Of a DNA stretch of 59,469 nucleotides, positions 1 to 6,872 are shown one piece after another. The DNA comes from Candidatus Sumerlaeota bacterium (lineage in GTDB: Bacteria > Sumerlaeota > Sumerlaeia > UBA8349): positions 1 to 59,469 of the forward strand of contig JAFGFN010000037.1 in assembly GCA_016931035.1 (NCBI GenBank). The letters run 5' to 3'. The position numbers and the translations under genes are program-made. Each line of letters begins with the position of its first letter. The stretch's first letter is position 1. The notes under the pieces are model-generated. The model saw only the letters and a list, made by a program, of their open reading frames with translations. It was not told the origin of the DNA and did not search any database.

Positions 1-66
1 CGACTCCGAAGGAGTCGAACGACGCAAAACCCGATGGGACAACGATGTTCGACCCCTACGGGGTCG
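1..66. repeat. Two hairpins of the GACCCC/GGGGTC repeat family
   Basis: Two perfect short hairpins lie here: CGACTCC-GAA-GGAGTCG at 1-17 and CGACCCC-TAC-GGGGTCG at 50-66. The same design (7-bp stem, 3-nt loop, followed by GAAC or similar) recurs at 5182-5386 and 23448-23545, so this is probably the edge of a dispersed paired-hairpin element cut by the window end. No coding potential is visible in 1-179. Confidence 0.6.
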
Positions 67-179
67 ATATGAAACGGGGACGACGTCTCTGGAATCGTCT
101 TTGTCCTCGGCAACTCGAACGATTCTGAAACGCTCCCGGGGGTATGTCGGTTCTCGAAGGCACCGCTCGAGAAAAGGGG

Positions 180-2048
180 TCACGATCCCTCGACCTCGGC
201 GGGCGGGGAGTCGGCGGAGAGTGCGGCCCCAAGGGTGAAGCTAAAAGTCGCCCCTTTCTCGACGGCCGCATCGACCCAGATTCTTCCGCCGTGACGCTTC
301 ACGATTCGATGGACGGTGGTCAGGCCGATACCCGTACCGGGGAACTCGTGTGGGGCGTGCAGTCGCTGAAACGCCCGGAACAGTCTATCGGCGTGCTCCA
401 TGTTGAGACCCGCGCCGTCGTCCTTGATGAAGTACATCCTCTCGTCCCTCGATTCCTCGACGCCGAATTCGATTCGCGCCGCGGGATGGCGGGAGGTGAA
501 CTTCCAGGCGTTGATCATCAGGTTCGTCATGGCAATCCGAAGGAGAGGCAAGTCCCCCACCGCCACGACATCCGGAGCGATGACGAAACTCACCTGGCGA
601 TCCGGCTCGAGTCGCGAGAGACCGTCGGCTATCGTTCGAACCATCTTGCTCAGGTCCACCGTTTCGTATCGCACTTCGGAACAAGTGACTCGCGAGAGAT
701 CCAGCAGATCGTCGATCAACAGCGTCATGCTCCGGCAATTGGCCTGAATCCGATCCAGGTAACCGCGACCGGTGTCGTCGAGCATCTCCGTGCAGTCCTC
801 CGACAACGCCAGCGCGAAACCTTCTATCGCGCGCAGGGGACCCCGCAGGTCGTGGGACACCGAGTGAGCGAACGCCTCGAGCTCCTCGTTCGCGACTGTC
901 AGTTCCGCGGTGCGCTGCTCGACTTGCCGTTTCATCTCGCGGTTGAAGTCGCGAAGAGCCACTTCGGCTTTTCTGCGTTCGGTGATGTCTTCTCCCGAAC
1001 TCAAACTGCCGGAGATCCGTCCCAGTTCGTCCTCGAAGAAGACGTTGTGCCAGGCGACGATCCGCTCGCGTCCATCCTTGGTCAGAACCGGATTCTCGTG
1101 GTACTCGACCCGATCGAGCTCGCCGGCGACCACTTTGGCAAAGACCGATCTCACTTCGTCGCGATAACGGACGGGCAAGAAGGTCTCGAACCAGTTCTTG
1201 CCGACGATGTCCCGGGCGGGGTATCCCAGAGTCTCGCATCCTTTGCGATTGATCCGCGTGACGCAGCCTTCGCGGTCCAGGACCACCATGACGACGGCGG
1301 CGACCTCGAAATACTTCGTCGCGTGCGCCGTTTCCGTCTCCAGGGCCTCGGCGGTCCGTCTGCGCTCGGTCACGTCGACGAAGGACAGCACCGCGCCGAC
1401 GGCGCGACCCTCGACGAGGATCGGGCCCATTCGGCACGCGAACCAACCCACCTCGCAGTTGGCGCGGGTGCCCGGCATCTCGAATTCGCTCACCGTCCGC
1501 CGCTCGAACGCGTCTTCGAGAGCGTTCTCCACGATCGATTCGTACTTGTGAAAGACCCAATTCCGAACGCTCGTCCCCACCAGCTGATCGCGGCGATACC
1601 CGGGCAGAACCCTGCTCGCGAACCGGACGGTTCCGTCGCGGTCCAACTCCATCACGAAATCCGCCGCCGTCTCCGCCACGGCTTTGTGGCGGGCGACGTG
1701 CTCTCGCTCGCGTTCGACGTCGGCGAGGATTCGTTCCTTCTCCCGTTTGCGACGGAGGCTCGCGGAGTAGACCAGTCCGACGGCCAAACATGCCGCGAGG
1801 AAGACAAGACGCTCGATCGCCTCGTCGAACGACGGATGGAGGAGAATCGCCGTGAGGGCTGAACCCTCCTCGGGGTGAAAATGCGAATGGAGGAAACCGT
1901 CGACGACCCAGTAGCCGCAACCGAACAGAACGGAAAGGACAAGAATCCGCGCCCGCCCGGGCCCTTTTCGGGGGGGCGATTTCGCGCTCGGGGAATCGCG
2001 CGCTCTTTCAGCGGAGCGTTTGGGGTCACTCCGTTTGGAGTCACTCAT
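180..2048 (-). CDS. Membrane-bound PAS-PAS sensor histidine kinase
   Basis: A 622-residue sensor kinase. Two hydrophobic segments (about residues 34-55 and 81-98) anchor it and bracket a short periplasmic loop. A cytoplasmic coiled stretch leads into two PAS domains (about 118-232 and 243-362), each ending in a D(V/I)TERR motif. A phosphoacceptor helix follows with H399 (SVSHDLRGPLR). The ATPase domain has an N box (INAWKFT, N513), a G1 box (DDGAGL, 543-548) and a G2 box (GTGIGL, 571-576). The NAWKFT form is typical of Cph1/phytochrome-like kinases, but there is no GAF or PHY domain. No response regulator is adjacent, so it is an orphan kinase. The ATG at 2048 is used; an in-frame GTG at 2063 would add five residues, and neither has a strong Shine-Dalgarno. 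The signal sensed is unknown. Confidence 0.93.
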   Translation of the reverse strand: MSDSKRSDPKRSAERARDSPSAKSPPRKGPGRARILVLSVLFGCGYWVVDGFLHSHFHPEEGSALTAILLHPSFDEAIERLVFLAACLAVGLVYSASLRRKREKERILADVEREREHVARHKAVAETAADFVMELDRDGTVRFASRVLPGYRRDQLVGTSVRNWVFHKYESIVENALEDAFERRTVSEFEMPGTRANCEVGWFACRMGPILVEGRAVGAVLSFVDVTERRRTAEALETETAHATKYFEVAAVVMVVLDREGCVTRINRKGCETLGYPARDIVGKNWFETFLPVRYRDEVRSVFAKVVAGELDRVEYHENPVLTKDGRERIVAWHNVFFEDELGRISGSLSSGEDITERRKAEVALRDFNREMKRQVEQRTAELTVANEELEAFAHSVSHDLRGPLRAIEGFALALSEDCTEMLDDTGRGYLDRIQANCRSMTLLIDDLLDLSRVTCSEVRYETVDLSKMVRTIADGLSRLEPDRQVSFVIAPDVVAVGDLPLLRIAMTNLMINAWKFTSRHPAARIEFGVEESRDERMYFIKDDGAGLNMEHADRLFRAFQRLHAPHEFPGTGIGLTTVHRIVKRHGGRIWVDAAVEKGATFSFTLGAALSADSPPAEVEGS

Positions 2049-2070
2049 GAGAAACCCGTCCACTGCGGAT

Positions 2071-2100
2071 TTGACACATCTCCCGCTCTTCGCCTATAGT
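2071..2100 (+). promoter_or_regulatory. Sigma-70-type promoter for the DUF218 gene
   Basis: TTGACA at 2071-2076 and TATAGT at 2095-2100 are separated by 18 nt, a near-consensus housekeeping promoter pointing right, about 100 nt before the ATG at 2198. It sits in the divergent gap between the kinase and the DUF218 gene. Confidence 0.6.
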
Positions 2101-2197
2101 TCACTCACCAACCCCATCGCGACGATCGGCTCGGCGAGGCGCCCATCCGTCGCTCGCGCGGCGCGGGCCTTATCGCGCCCCCGGTCGAGACCCAGCT

Positions 2198-2854
2198 ATG
2201 AACCGGCAAGAGTCAAGAGACCTCTCGGCGCCGCGAGGCCGTCGTGCGCGGACTTCCGGGGTGCGGCTTGTCGCGCTCGGCCTTCTTGTCCCGGCGGCCA
2301 CGCTACTGAGTCTAGCCGGACGAATCTACGTCTACTCGTCGGTCAGCGACCCGGGTTCCGCCGACGCCGCTATCGTCCTGGGCGCCGCCGTGTACAAGTC
2401 GCGCCTTTCGCCCGTCTTCGAGGAAAGGATCAAACACGCGATCCGCCTTCTGGATTCGGGACGAGTTCGATACGTCGTCTTCACCGGCGGTCTGGCGAAA
2501 GGCGACCGAATCGCGGAATCCGAAGCGGGCAGGCAATATGCTCTTCGCCAAGGCGTGGCGGAGAGTCGCATCCTCTATGAGAACGTATCGCGCACTACCT
2601 ACGAGAACTTGAGGGAGGCCCGGGCCATCCTATCCCGCGAGAACCTCGGCCGCGTCCTCGTCGTCAGCGATCCGATGCACATGCGACGCGCCCTCACCAT
2701 GGCGCGCGACCTGGGGATCGACGCCTACCCTTCCCCCACCACGACGACGCGCTATCGCACGTGGAGAGGCAAACTCGGTTTCGTGCTCCGCGAGGCGCCC
2801 GTCTACGCGGGGTACCTGGCCAAAAGGCCGTTTCTGATCCGCCCGAGAACATGA
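2198..2854 (+). CDS. YdcF/SanA-like DUF218 membrane protein
   Basis: This 218-residue protein has one N-terminal membrane segment (about residues 22-47) and a DUF218 domain. The family signatures are AAIVLGAAVY, VFTGGLAKGD, RTTYENLREA and VVSDPMHMRRA. Relatives (SanA, ElyC, YdcF of E. coli) are inner-membrane proteins linked to envelope integrity, vancomycin sensitivity and lipid-carrier metabolism; their exact chemistry is not settled. The ATG has only a weak purine-rich leader but follows a good promoter. Its stop codon overlaps the ATG of the damaged small gene that follows (ATGA). Confidence 0.85.
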   Translation: MNRQESRDLSAPRGRRARTSGVRLVALGLLVPAATLLSLAGRIYVYSSVSDPGSADAAIVLGAAVYKSRLSPVFEERIKHAIRLLDSGRVRYVVFTGGLAKGDRIAESEAGRQYALRQGVAESRILYENVSRTTYENLREARAILSRENLGRVLVVSDPMHMRRALTMARDLGIDAYPSPTTTTRYRTWRGKLGFVLREAPVYAGYLAKRPFLIRPRT

Positions 2855-3167
2855 GTCGGGAAACGCGCCGCGCTCAGTCCGCGGCCGAGGTCCCCGACGC
2901 TTCAGTTTGGGCTTGGCTTGGTTTCCGGTTTCTGCTTTGTTGGCCTTGTGAGTTCGCCGTCCCGAACGGCCAGGACTGGACTCTTCACCCCTGGGACTCG
3001 GCGCGACTCTTCTCGTCTATCTATCCCTTGCTTTCATCACCGTCGGCGTTCGATCGGTCACGTGGCTTCTGACCGATCGCGAAGCGGTCAAGCGCGTCCT
3101 GCGCGAGGCGTACCCCCGAGGATACCCCAAACACAAGTCCGACTCCTCCGCTTCGGACCAGTCCTAA
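2851..3167 (+). pseudogene. Possible frameshifted small membrane protein
   Basis: An ATG at 2851 overlaps the stop of the DUF218 gene and opens a frame starting MSRETRRAQSAAEVPD, then running into a Trp/Phe-rich hydrophobic stretch. Past about 2950 the protein-like signal moves to another frame. In that frame, 2952-3167 reads as a hydrophobic helix (LGATLLVYLSLAFITVGV) followed by a charged tail with REAVKRVLREAYPRGYPK and a TAA stop. That frame has no ATG, GTG or TTG start after the TGA at 2949. The simplest reading is a small membrane gene, translationally coupled to its neighbour, broken by one or two frameshifts (real or sequencing error). No family is recognised. Confidence 0.35.
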
Positions 3168-3298
3168 ACCTACAGACCCTGTCCGACTCGAAGCCACACG
3201 CTCCGCCGAGCAAAATGCATTGCGCCTCGCGCCGACAGGTGGCACAATCCGCCTTTGACGCTTTGGCGTCGGCTGAGCCCACGAGAGTCCTATCGGAA

Positions 3299-3316
3299 CC
3301 AATTAGGTCGAATTGG
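3299..3316. promoter_or_regulatory. Palindrome upstream of trpB, possible operator
   Basis: CCAATT-AGGTCG-AATTGG is a perfect inverted repeat with 6-bp arms, ending 26 nt before the trpB start codon. Its symmetry and position suit a dimeric repressor site. No trp regulator is in the window to match it. Confidence 0.3.
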
Positions 3317-3342
3317 ATCTGTTCTTGAAGGATGGAAAACCG

Positions 3343-4578
3343 ATGAGCGCCCCTGTCTCGACTTCCGGGTCTCCCACTCGATTCCCAGCTTCGCAGCGCC
3401 CCGATCCGCGCGGGCGTTTCGGCCAATTCGGCGGACGCTATGTCCCCGAGACCCTGATGACCGTCCTGCTCGAACTCGAGAAGCAGTACCTGGCCTATCG
3501 CGACGATCCGGACTTCCGGCGCGATCTCGACGCCCTCCTAGGCGACTACGCGGGCCGCCCGACCCCCCTCTTCCACGCCGCGCGGCTGAGCGAGGCGATC
3601 GCGGCTGGACGCGCCAAGATTTATCTCAAACGCGAAGACCTGTGCCACACCGGGGCGCACAAGATCAACAACACCCTGGGCCAAGGTCTCCTCGCCAAAC
3701 ATCTCGGCAAACCCCGCGTGATCGCCGAGACCGGCGCGGGACAACACGGCGTGGCCACCGCCACCGCCGCGGCCCTCCTCGACCTCGAATGCGACGTCTT
3801 CATGGGCGAAGAGGACATCCGCCGCCAAGAACTCAACGTCTTCCGCATGAGACTCCTCGGCGCCGAGGTCCACCCCGTGAGCAGCGGGTCGCGCACCCTC
3901 AAAGACGCCACAAACGAAGCGTTCCGCGATTGGCTCGCCCGATGCGACGACACCCACTACATCATCGGCTCGGTCGTCGGCCCGCACCCGTTCCCGATGA
4001 TGGTCCGCGACTTCCAGAGCGTGATCGGCGTCGAAACGCGGCGTCAGATCATGGCAAAAGAGGGCCGCCTGCCCGACCACCTCGTCGCCTGCGTCGGCGG
4101 CGGGTCCAACAGCATCGGGCTCTTCGCCCCCTTCTACGACGAGCCGAACGTCCAGATGTACGGCGTCGAGGCTGCGGGCGAAGGGATCGAGACGGGTCGC
4201 CACGCCGCCACGATCTCGATGGGCCAGGTCGGCGTCTTCCACGGCGCGCGCGAATATGTCCTACAAACCGACGACGGCCAAATCGTCGAGGCCCACTCGA
4301 TCTCGGCCGGACTCGACTATCCCGGCTCGGGACCCGAACACTGCTTCCTCGCCGAGTCCAAACGCGCTCACTACCTCTCGGCCACCGACCGGGAAGCGCT
4401 CGACGCCACCCGGCTCCTGTGCCGCACCGAAGGCATCATCCCCGCCCTGGAAAGCGCCCACGCCATCGCCGCCCTCCACAAGATCGTCCCGCAGGTCGAG
4501 AAAGGGGCGATCGTCGTCCTCTGCCTCTCGGGCCGCGGCGACAAGGACGTCTACACCTTACGGAAGCATCTCGGGTAA
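3343..4578 (+). CDS. trpB: Tryptophan synthase beta chain
   Basis: This 411-residue enzyme makes tryptophan from indole and serine in the last step of the pathway, using PLP. The PLP lysine is K107 in the motif TGAHKINN. The N-terminal [15 protein letters not shown] and the phosphate-binding GGGSNSIG are diagnostic of the TrpB1 class. The ATG at 3343 is chosen because AAGGA (3328-3332) lies 10 nt upstream; an in-frame TTG at 3313 lacks such a site. trpA, its usual partner, is not adjacent and no other trp genes are present, so the pathway is scattered. Confidence 0.97.
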   Translation: MSAPVSTSGSPTRFPASQRPDPRGRFGQFGGRYVPETLMTVLLELEKQYLAYRDDPDFRRDLDALLGDYAGRPTPLFHAARLSEAIAAGRAKIYLKREDLCHTGAHKINNTLGQGLLAKHLGKPRVIAETGAGQHGVATATAAALLDLECDVFMGEEDIRRQELNVFRMRLLGAEVHPVSSGSRTLKDATNEAFRDWLARCDDTHYIIGSVVGPHPFPMMVRDFQSVIGVETRRQIMAKEGRLPDHLVACVGGGSNSIGLFAPFYDEPNVQMYGVEAAGEGIETGRHAATISMGQVGVFHGAREYVLQTDDGQIVEAHSISAGLDYPGSGPEHCFLAESKRAHYLSATDREALDATRLLCRTEGIIPALESAHAIAALHKIVPQVEKGAIVVLCLSGRGDKDVYTLRKHLG

Positions 4579-4645
4579 ACGCGACCGTGTGAGACATGCC
4601 TGAACGGGCGAAGTCCCAATCAGCCCTGACGGGGGAATCGGTCTC

Positions 4646-5086
4646 GTGAATACGCTGACGTTCTTCTGTTGGCTCGGGGCCATCGCCATATTGCTGTCGA
4701 ACGTGTCGCGTCTGATCCGAATGGCGGGCTGGGAGGAGGATGTCGCGTTCCTTGCCTGGTTCATCTCGGTTGTTGTCTGGTTCGGCCTGTCGATGCTTGG
4801 AGGATACCTGCTTTGGTTGGACCTTCAGGTAGATGTTCGCCATGTGCCGCTCGTCCGGGGACTTATGGCTCTTTTTCTTGGGTCCGCAGGTGTCGCTGTG
4901 GGGAGGCTTGTTCTTCTGTTTGTGAGAGGCGGTTCCTTCGCGAATTCGCGAACATCTCCGCCTGCCGAAGAGCATGAGATCGTCAAGGGATCAGGGCATG
5001 TCGAGACCCTTCAGATTTGGGCGAGCGCGCTCGCGATTGTGTCTTCTGTTCTGGGGATCATCTCGTTCTATATTGCGCACAAATAG
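4646..5086 (+). CDS. Hypothetical four-helix membrane protein
   Basis: A 146-residue protein of unknown family. Hydrophobic segments are visible at about residues 4-20, 32-58, 70-92 and 122-142, with a charged loop (about 93-120) before the last. It starts at a GTG, supported by a GGGGGAA Shine-Dalgarno about 9 nt upstream. No catalytic motif is seen, and it does not resemble TrpA, which often follows trpB. The function is unknown. Confidence 0.65.
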   Translation: MNTLTFFCWLGAIAILLSNVSRLIRMAGWEEDVAFLAWFISVVVWFGLSMLGGYLLWLDLQVDVRHVPLVRGLMALFLGSAGVAVGRLVLLFVRGGSFANSRTSPPAEEHEIVKGSGHVETLQIWASALAIVSSVLGIISFYIAHK

Positions 5087-5181
5087 GAATGCCTCGATTC
5101 CTTTCAAAGCGAAGGCGAGAAGCCGTCGTGGCGATACTGGGAACATGAGACAAGCCGAATTCCCAGAAGAATCCCTGACTG

Positions 5182-5386
5182 GCGGCCCCGAAGGGGCCGA
5201 ATGTGAATAGCCCTGGGTGAAACCCGGGGATGCGCGACAATTCATACATTGCGACCCCGAAGGGGATCGAACGCGGTTGTCAACGTGGGGGGCTTTGTTC
5301 GACCCCTTCGGGGTCGAGACTGAACGGCGAACGCCTGTTCCCTGGGTTCCACCCAGGGCTATTCACATTGTTCTCCTTCGGAGAAC
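5182..5386. repeat. Inverted pair of hairpin elements with GTGAATAGCC core
   Basis: The left unit has a hairpin (CGGCCCC-GAA-GGGGCCG, 5182-5198), then TGTGAATAGCC, then a second hairpin half (CCTGGGTGAAACCCGGGG). The right unit is the same thing inverted: CCCTGGGT-TCC-ACCCAGGG (5340-5358), GGCTATTCACA, and GTTCTCC-TTC-GGAGAAC (5370-5386). Two further hairpins (near 5250 and at 5300-5316) lie between. The geometry resembles REP/BIME elements mobilised in trans by RAYT (TnpA_REP) enzymes, though no such enzyme is in the window. Confidence 0.75.
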
Positions 5387-6048
5387 CACGGAACATGTTT
5401 CTGACACAGTCTCCCATGACGCTCAGCGACCCAATACCGTGGAAATGCCCCTGTCGTACCTCGTGCTCGTACTCGATTCTCCGCGCCGGAAGGCAGGGTG
5501 TTCTCAGAACAGACGGGTGCGTAACCGGCGTGCGCGATCCGAGATTGAGCGCTTTTCCACACACCCCGCCAAGCCCACGGCGCTGACACATCGTCCACAA
5601 CCGGCCCGCAATCTCCGTCACGCATCCCTGCTTGGCAGGCCGAGCCAGGTCGCCCTGGCCCATAGTCAAGTGTAACTACTTTGCGCCCCCGTGCTATTGG
5701 GTCCAGCATCCGTGCGATCCGGCCTGTTCGCCCATGGATCGAGATGGGGCGCCAAGCAACACTGCTTGGCCGGGGTGTCTTAGGTCCGACTTGGACCTGG
5801 GTCACGGTACTCGGGCCGAGCGACCACAGGACTGGGTCGGGAGAAGAGGGGTCAGGACCCGCTCAATCTTCCCGCCCAAGACCCTCCGACGGCCCTCTCT
5901 TTCTCCCCAAAATCGAGTCACGCCCGTCACCGCCGGACAGGCGACCCTGACCCCGTCCGCACTGCTCTCAAAGACCGGTTTCCGGCATCGGGCGAAAAGG
6001 GGCGAGACCGGTCTTGACCGGCCTCTTAGAATCTCGTTTCGTTTTTGC
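5387..6048. other. Non-coding region, nothing clear
   Basis: About 660 nt without a credible gene. The open frames here have no Shine-Dalgarno, no family resemblance and odd composition. Short GACCGGT/ACCGG repeats occur near 5975-6022 but form no recognisable RNA. Confidence 0.5.
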
Positions 6049-6111
6049 TTGACAAGAATAAGTGCTTAACCATAGCCTAAGACGGGTCTTAAGTCGTCTT
6101 ATCCCCTCTTA
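6049..6111 (+). promoter_or_regulatory. Promoter overlapped by a 10-bp phased TCTTA array
   Basis: TTGACA at 6049-6054 is followed 18 nt later by TAGCCT (6073-6078), a plausible promoter. Directly downstream, TCTTA occurs at 6087, 6097 and 6107, exactly one helical turn apart. The first copy also forms a palindrome with an upstream inverted copy (TAAGACGGGTCTTA, 6078-6091). The array covers the expected transcription start, a classic place for autorepression by a small DNA-binding protein such as the one encoded next. It could instead be one of the short-period arrays common in this genome. Confidence 0.5.
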
Positions 6112-6145
6112 TCGCCGGGCGATGGCGTGAAATAGGAGGCTCTAG

Positions 6146-6775
6146 ATGCGGGAAATCGAGATCGACGACGATGTGTTCTTCTTTCTTCAGTCTCGCGCCA
6201 TTCCCTATGTGGAAAACCCCAATATGACCTTGCGCCGACTGTTCAAGTTCGATGCGGCAACCGCCGCCGACGCCGCACACGTCGAGTTTCGCGAGATCTC
6301 GGACGTGCCTTACCCCGAGGGCGATGGGCCGCGCGCCACAGCCGGATTCTTATCCGGCGACACGCTGCCCGTTCCCATAAGACCCGAGACCCTCGCGACA
6401 AGGAAACGAACACGTCAGACTAAGACCAACCTGCGGGTCCTGATCCGCGAAGGATTGCTCTCCGAAGGGCAGCGTTTGTTCCTCCACGGCTACGACGGAC
6501 AGCGGATTCCCGGCCCCGAATTCCAGGCCACGATCCAGGGACGCAACCTGATCTGGGCGGTGGACCGCCAGGCCTATTCGATGAGCGATTTGGCCACCAA
6601 TCTCCTCAAGCGGCTCGGCCACCAGGCGACCAGCGTCCGGGGACCCTCGCGCTGGTACACGGGCGAGGGACGCAGCATCCAGGAACTCTGGGCCGAGCGC
6701 GAGCGCAAGGGTCGGAGACCCTCCGCCCCCGTCTACCCTAACCTCGAAGACCACATCCCGATGTCCGCCCGGTGA
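6146..6775 (+). CDS. SeqA_N-like plus RAMA-domain protein, putative modified-DNA reader
   Basis: A 209-residue soluble protein. The first ~35 residues (IEIDDDVFFFLQ, then LRRLFKF) closely match the N-terminal oligomerisation segment of SeqA, the protein that binds hemimethylated GATC. Residues ~95-190 match the RAMA domain (restriction-system modified-DNA reader): LIREGLLSEGQRLFLHG, a basic strand, SMSDLATNLLKRLG, then RWYTGEGRSIQELW. The two together suggest a self-associating protein that recognises modified bases. No methyltransferase or nuclease gene is adjacent, so it is an orphan reader rather than part of a visible restriction system. The start is firm: AGGAGG lies at 6134-6139, 6 nt before the ATG. 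It sits alone behind its own promoter and ends at a terminator shared with the convergent giant gene. Confidence 0.75.
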   Translation: MREIEIDDDVFFFLQSRAIPYVENPNMTLRRLFKFDAATAADAAHVEFREISDVPYPEGDGPRATAGFLSGDTLPVPIRPETLATRKRTRQTKTNLRVLIREGLLSEGQRLFLHGYDGQRIPGPEFQATIQGRNLIWAVDRQAYSMSDLATNLLKRLGHQATSVRGPSRWYTGEGRSIQELWAERERKGRRPSAPVYPNLEDHIPMSAR

Positions 6776-6819
6776 CCGTTCGGTGACCACCCGCTGACCT
6801 CCGGCGACTTCCAAAGAAG

Positions 6820-6851
6820 AGGCCCTTGGGCAACGTGTTACCCAAGGGCCT
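6820..6851. terminator. Bidirectional hairpin between convergent genes
   Basis: AGGCCCTTGGG (6820-6830) and CCCAAGGGCCT (6841-6851) form a perfect 11-bp stem, extended by AAC/GTT pairing inside the loop. It lies between the stops of the RAMA gene (+) and the giant secreted protein (-). No long T tract follows on either side, so its termination efficiency is uncertain. Confidence 0.65.
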
Positions 6852-6872
6852 GTCAATCAACCACCTTGACGG

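Noticed and set aside
144..1862. Long plus-strand open frame across the histidine kinase
   Set aside because: Antisense shadow: the minus strand has an intact two-PAS kinase with all catalytic boxes.
2949..2951. In-frame TGA before the hydrophobic ORF as a selenocysteine codon
   Set aside because: The organism has selA and selC, but there is no selenoprotein family resemblance and no hairpin was recognised just after the TGA; a frameshift explains the region better.
3240..3260. TGGCAC sequence upstream of trpB as a sigma-54 site
   Set aside because: No GC at the -12 position with correct spacing; only the -24 half is present.
5182..5386. Possible CRISPR array
   Set aside because: The repeats are inverted hairpins with variable stems and irregular spacing, with no constant repeat and no cas genes.
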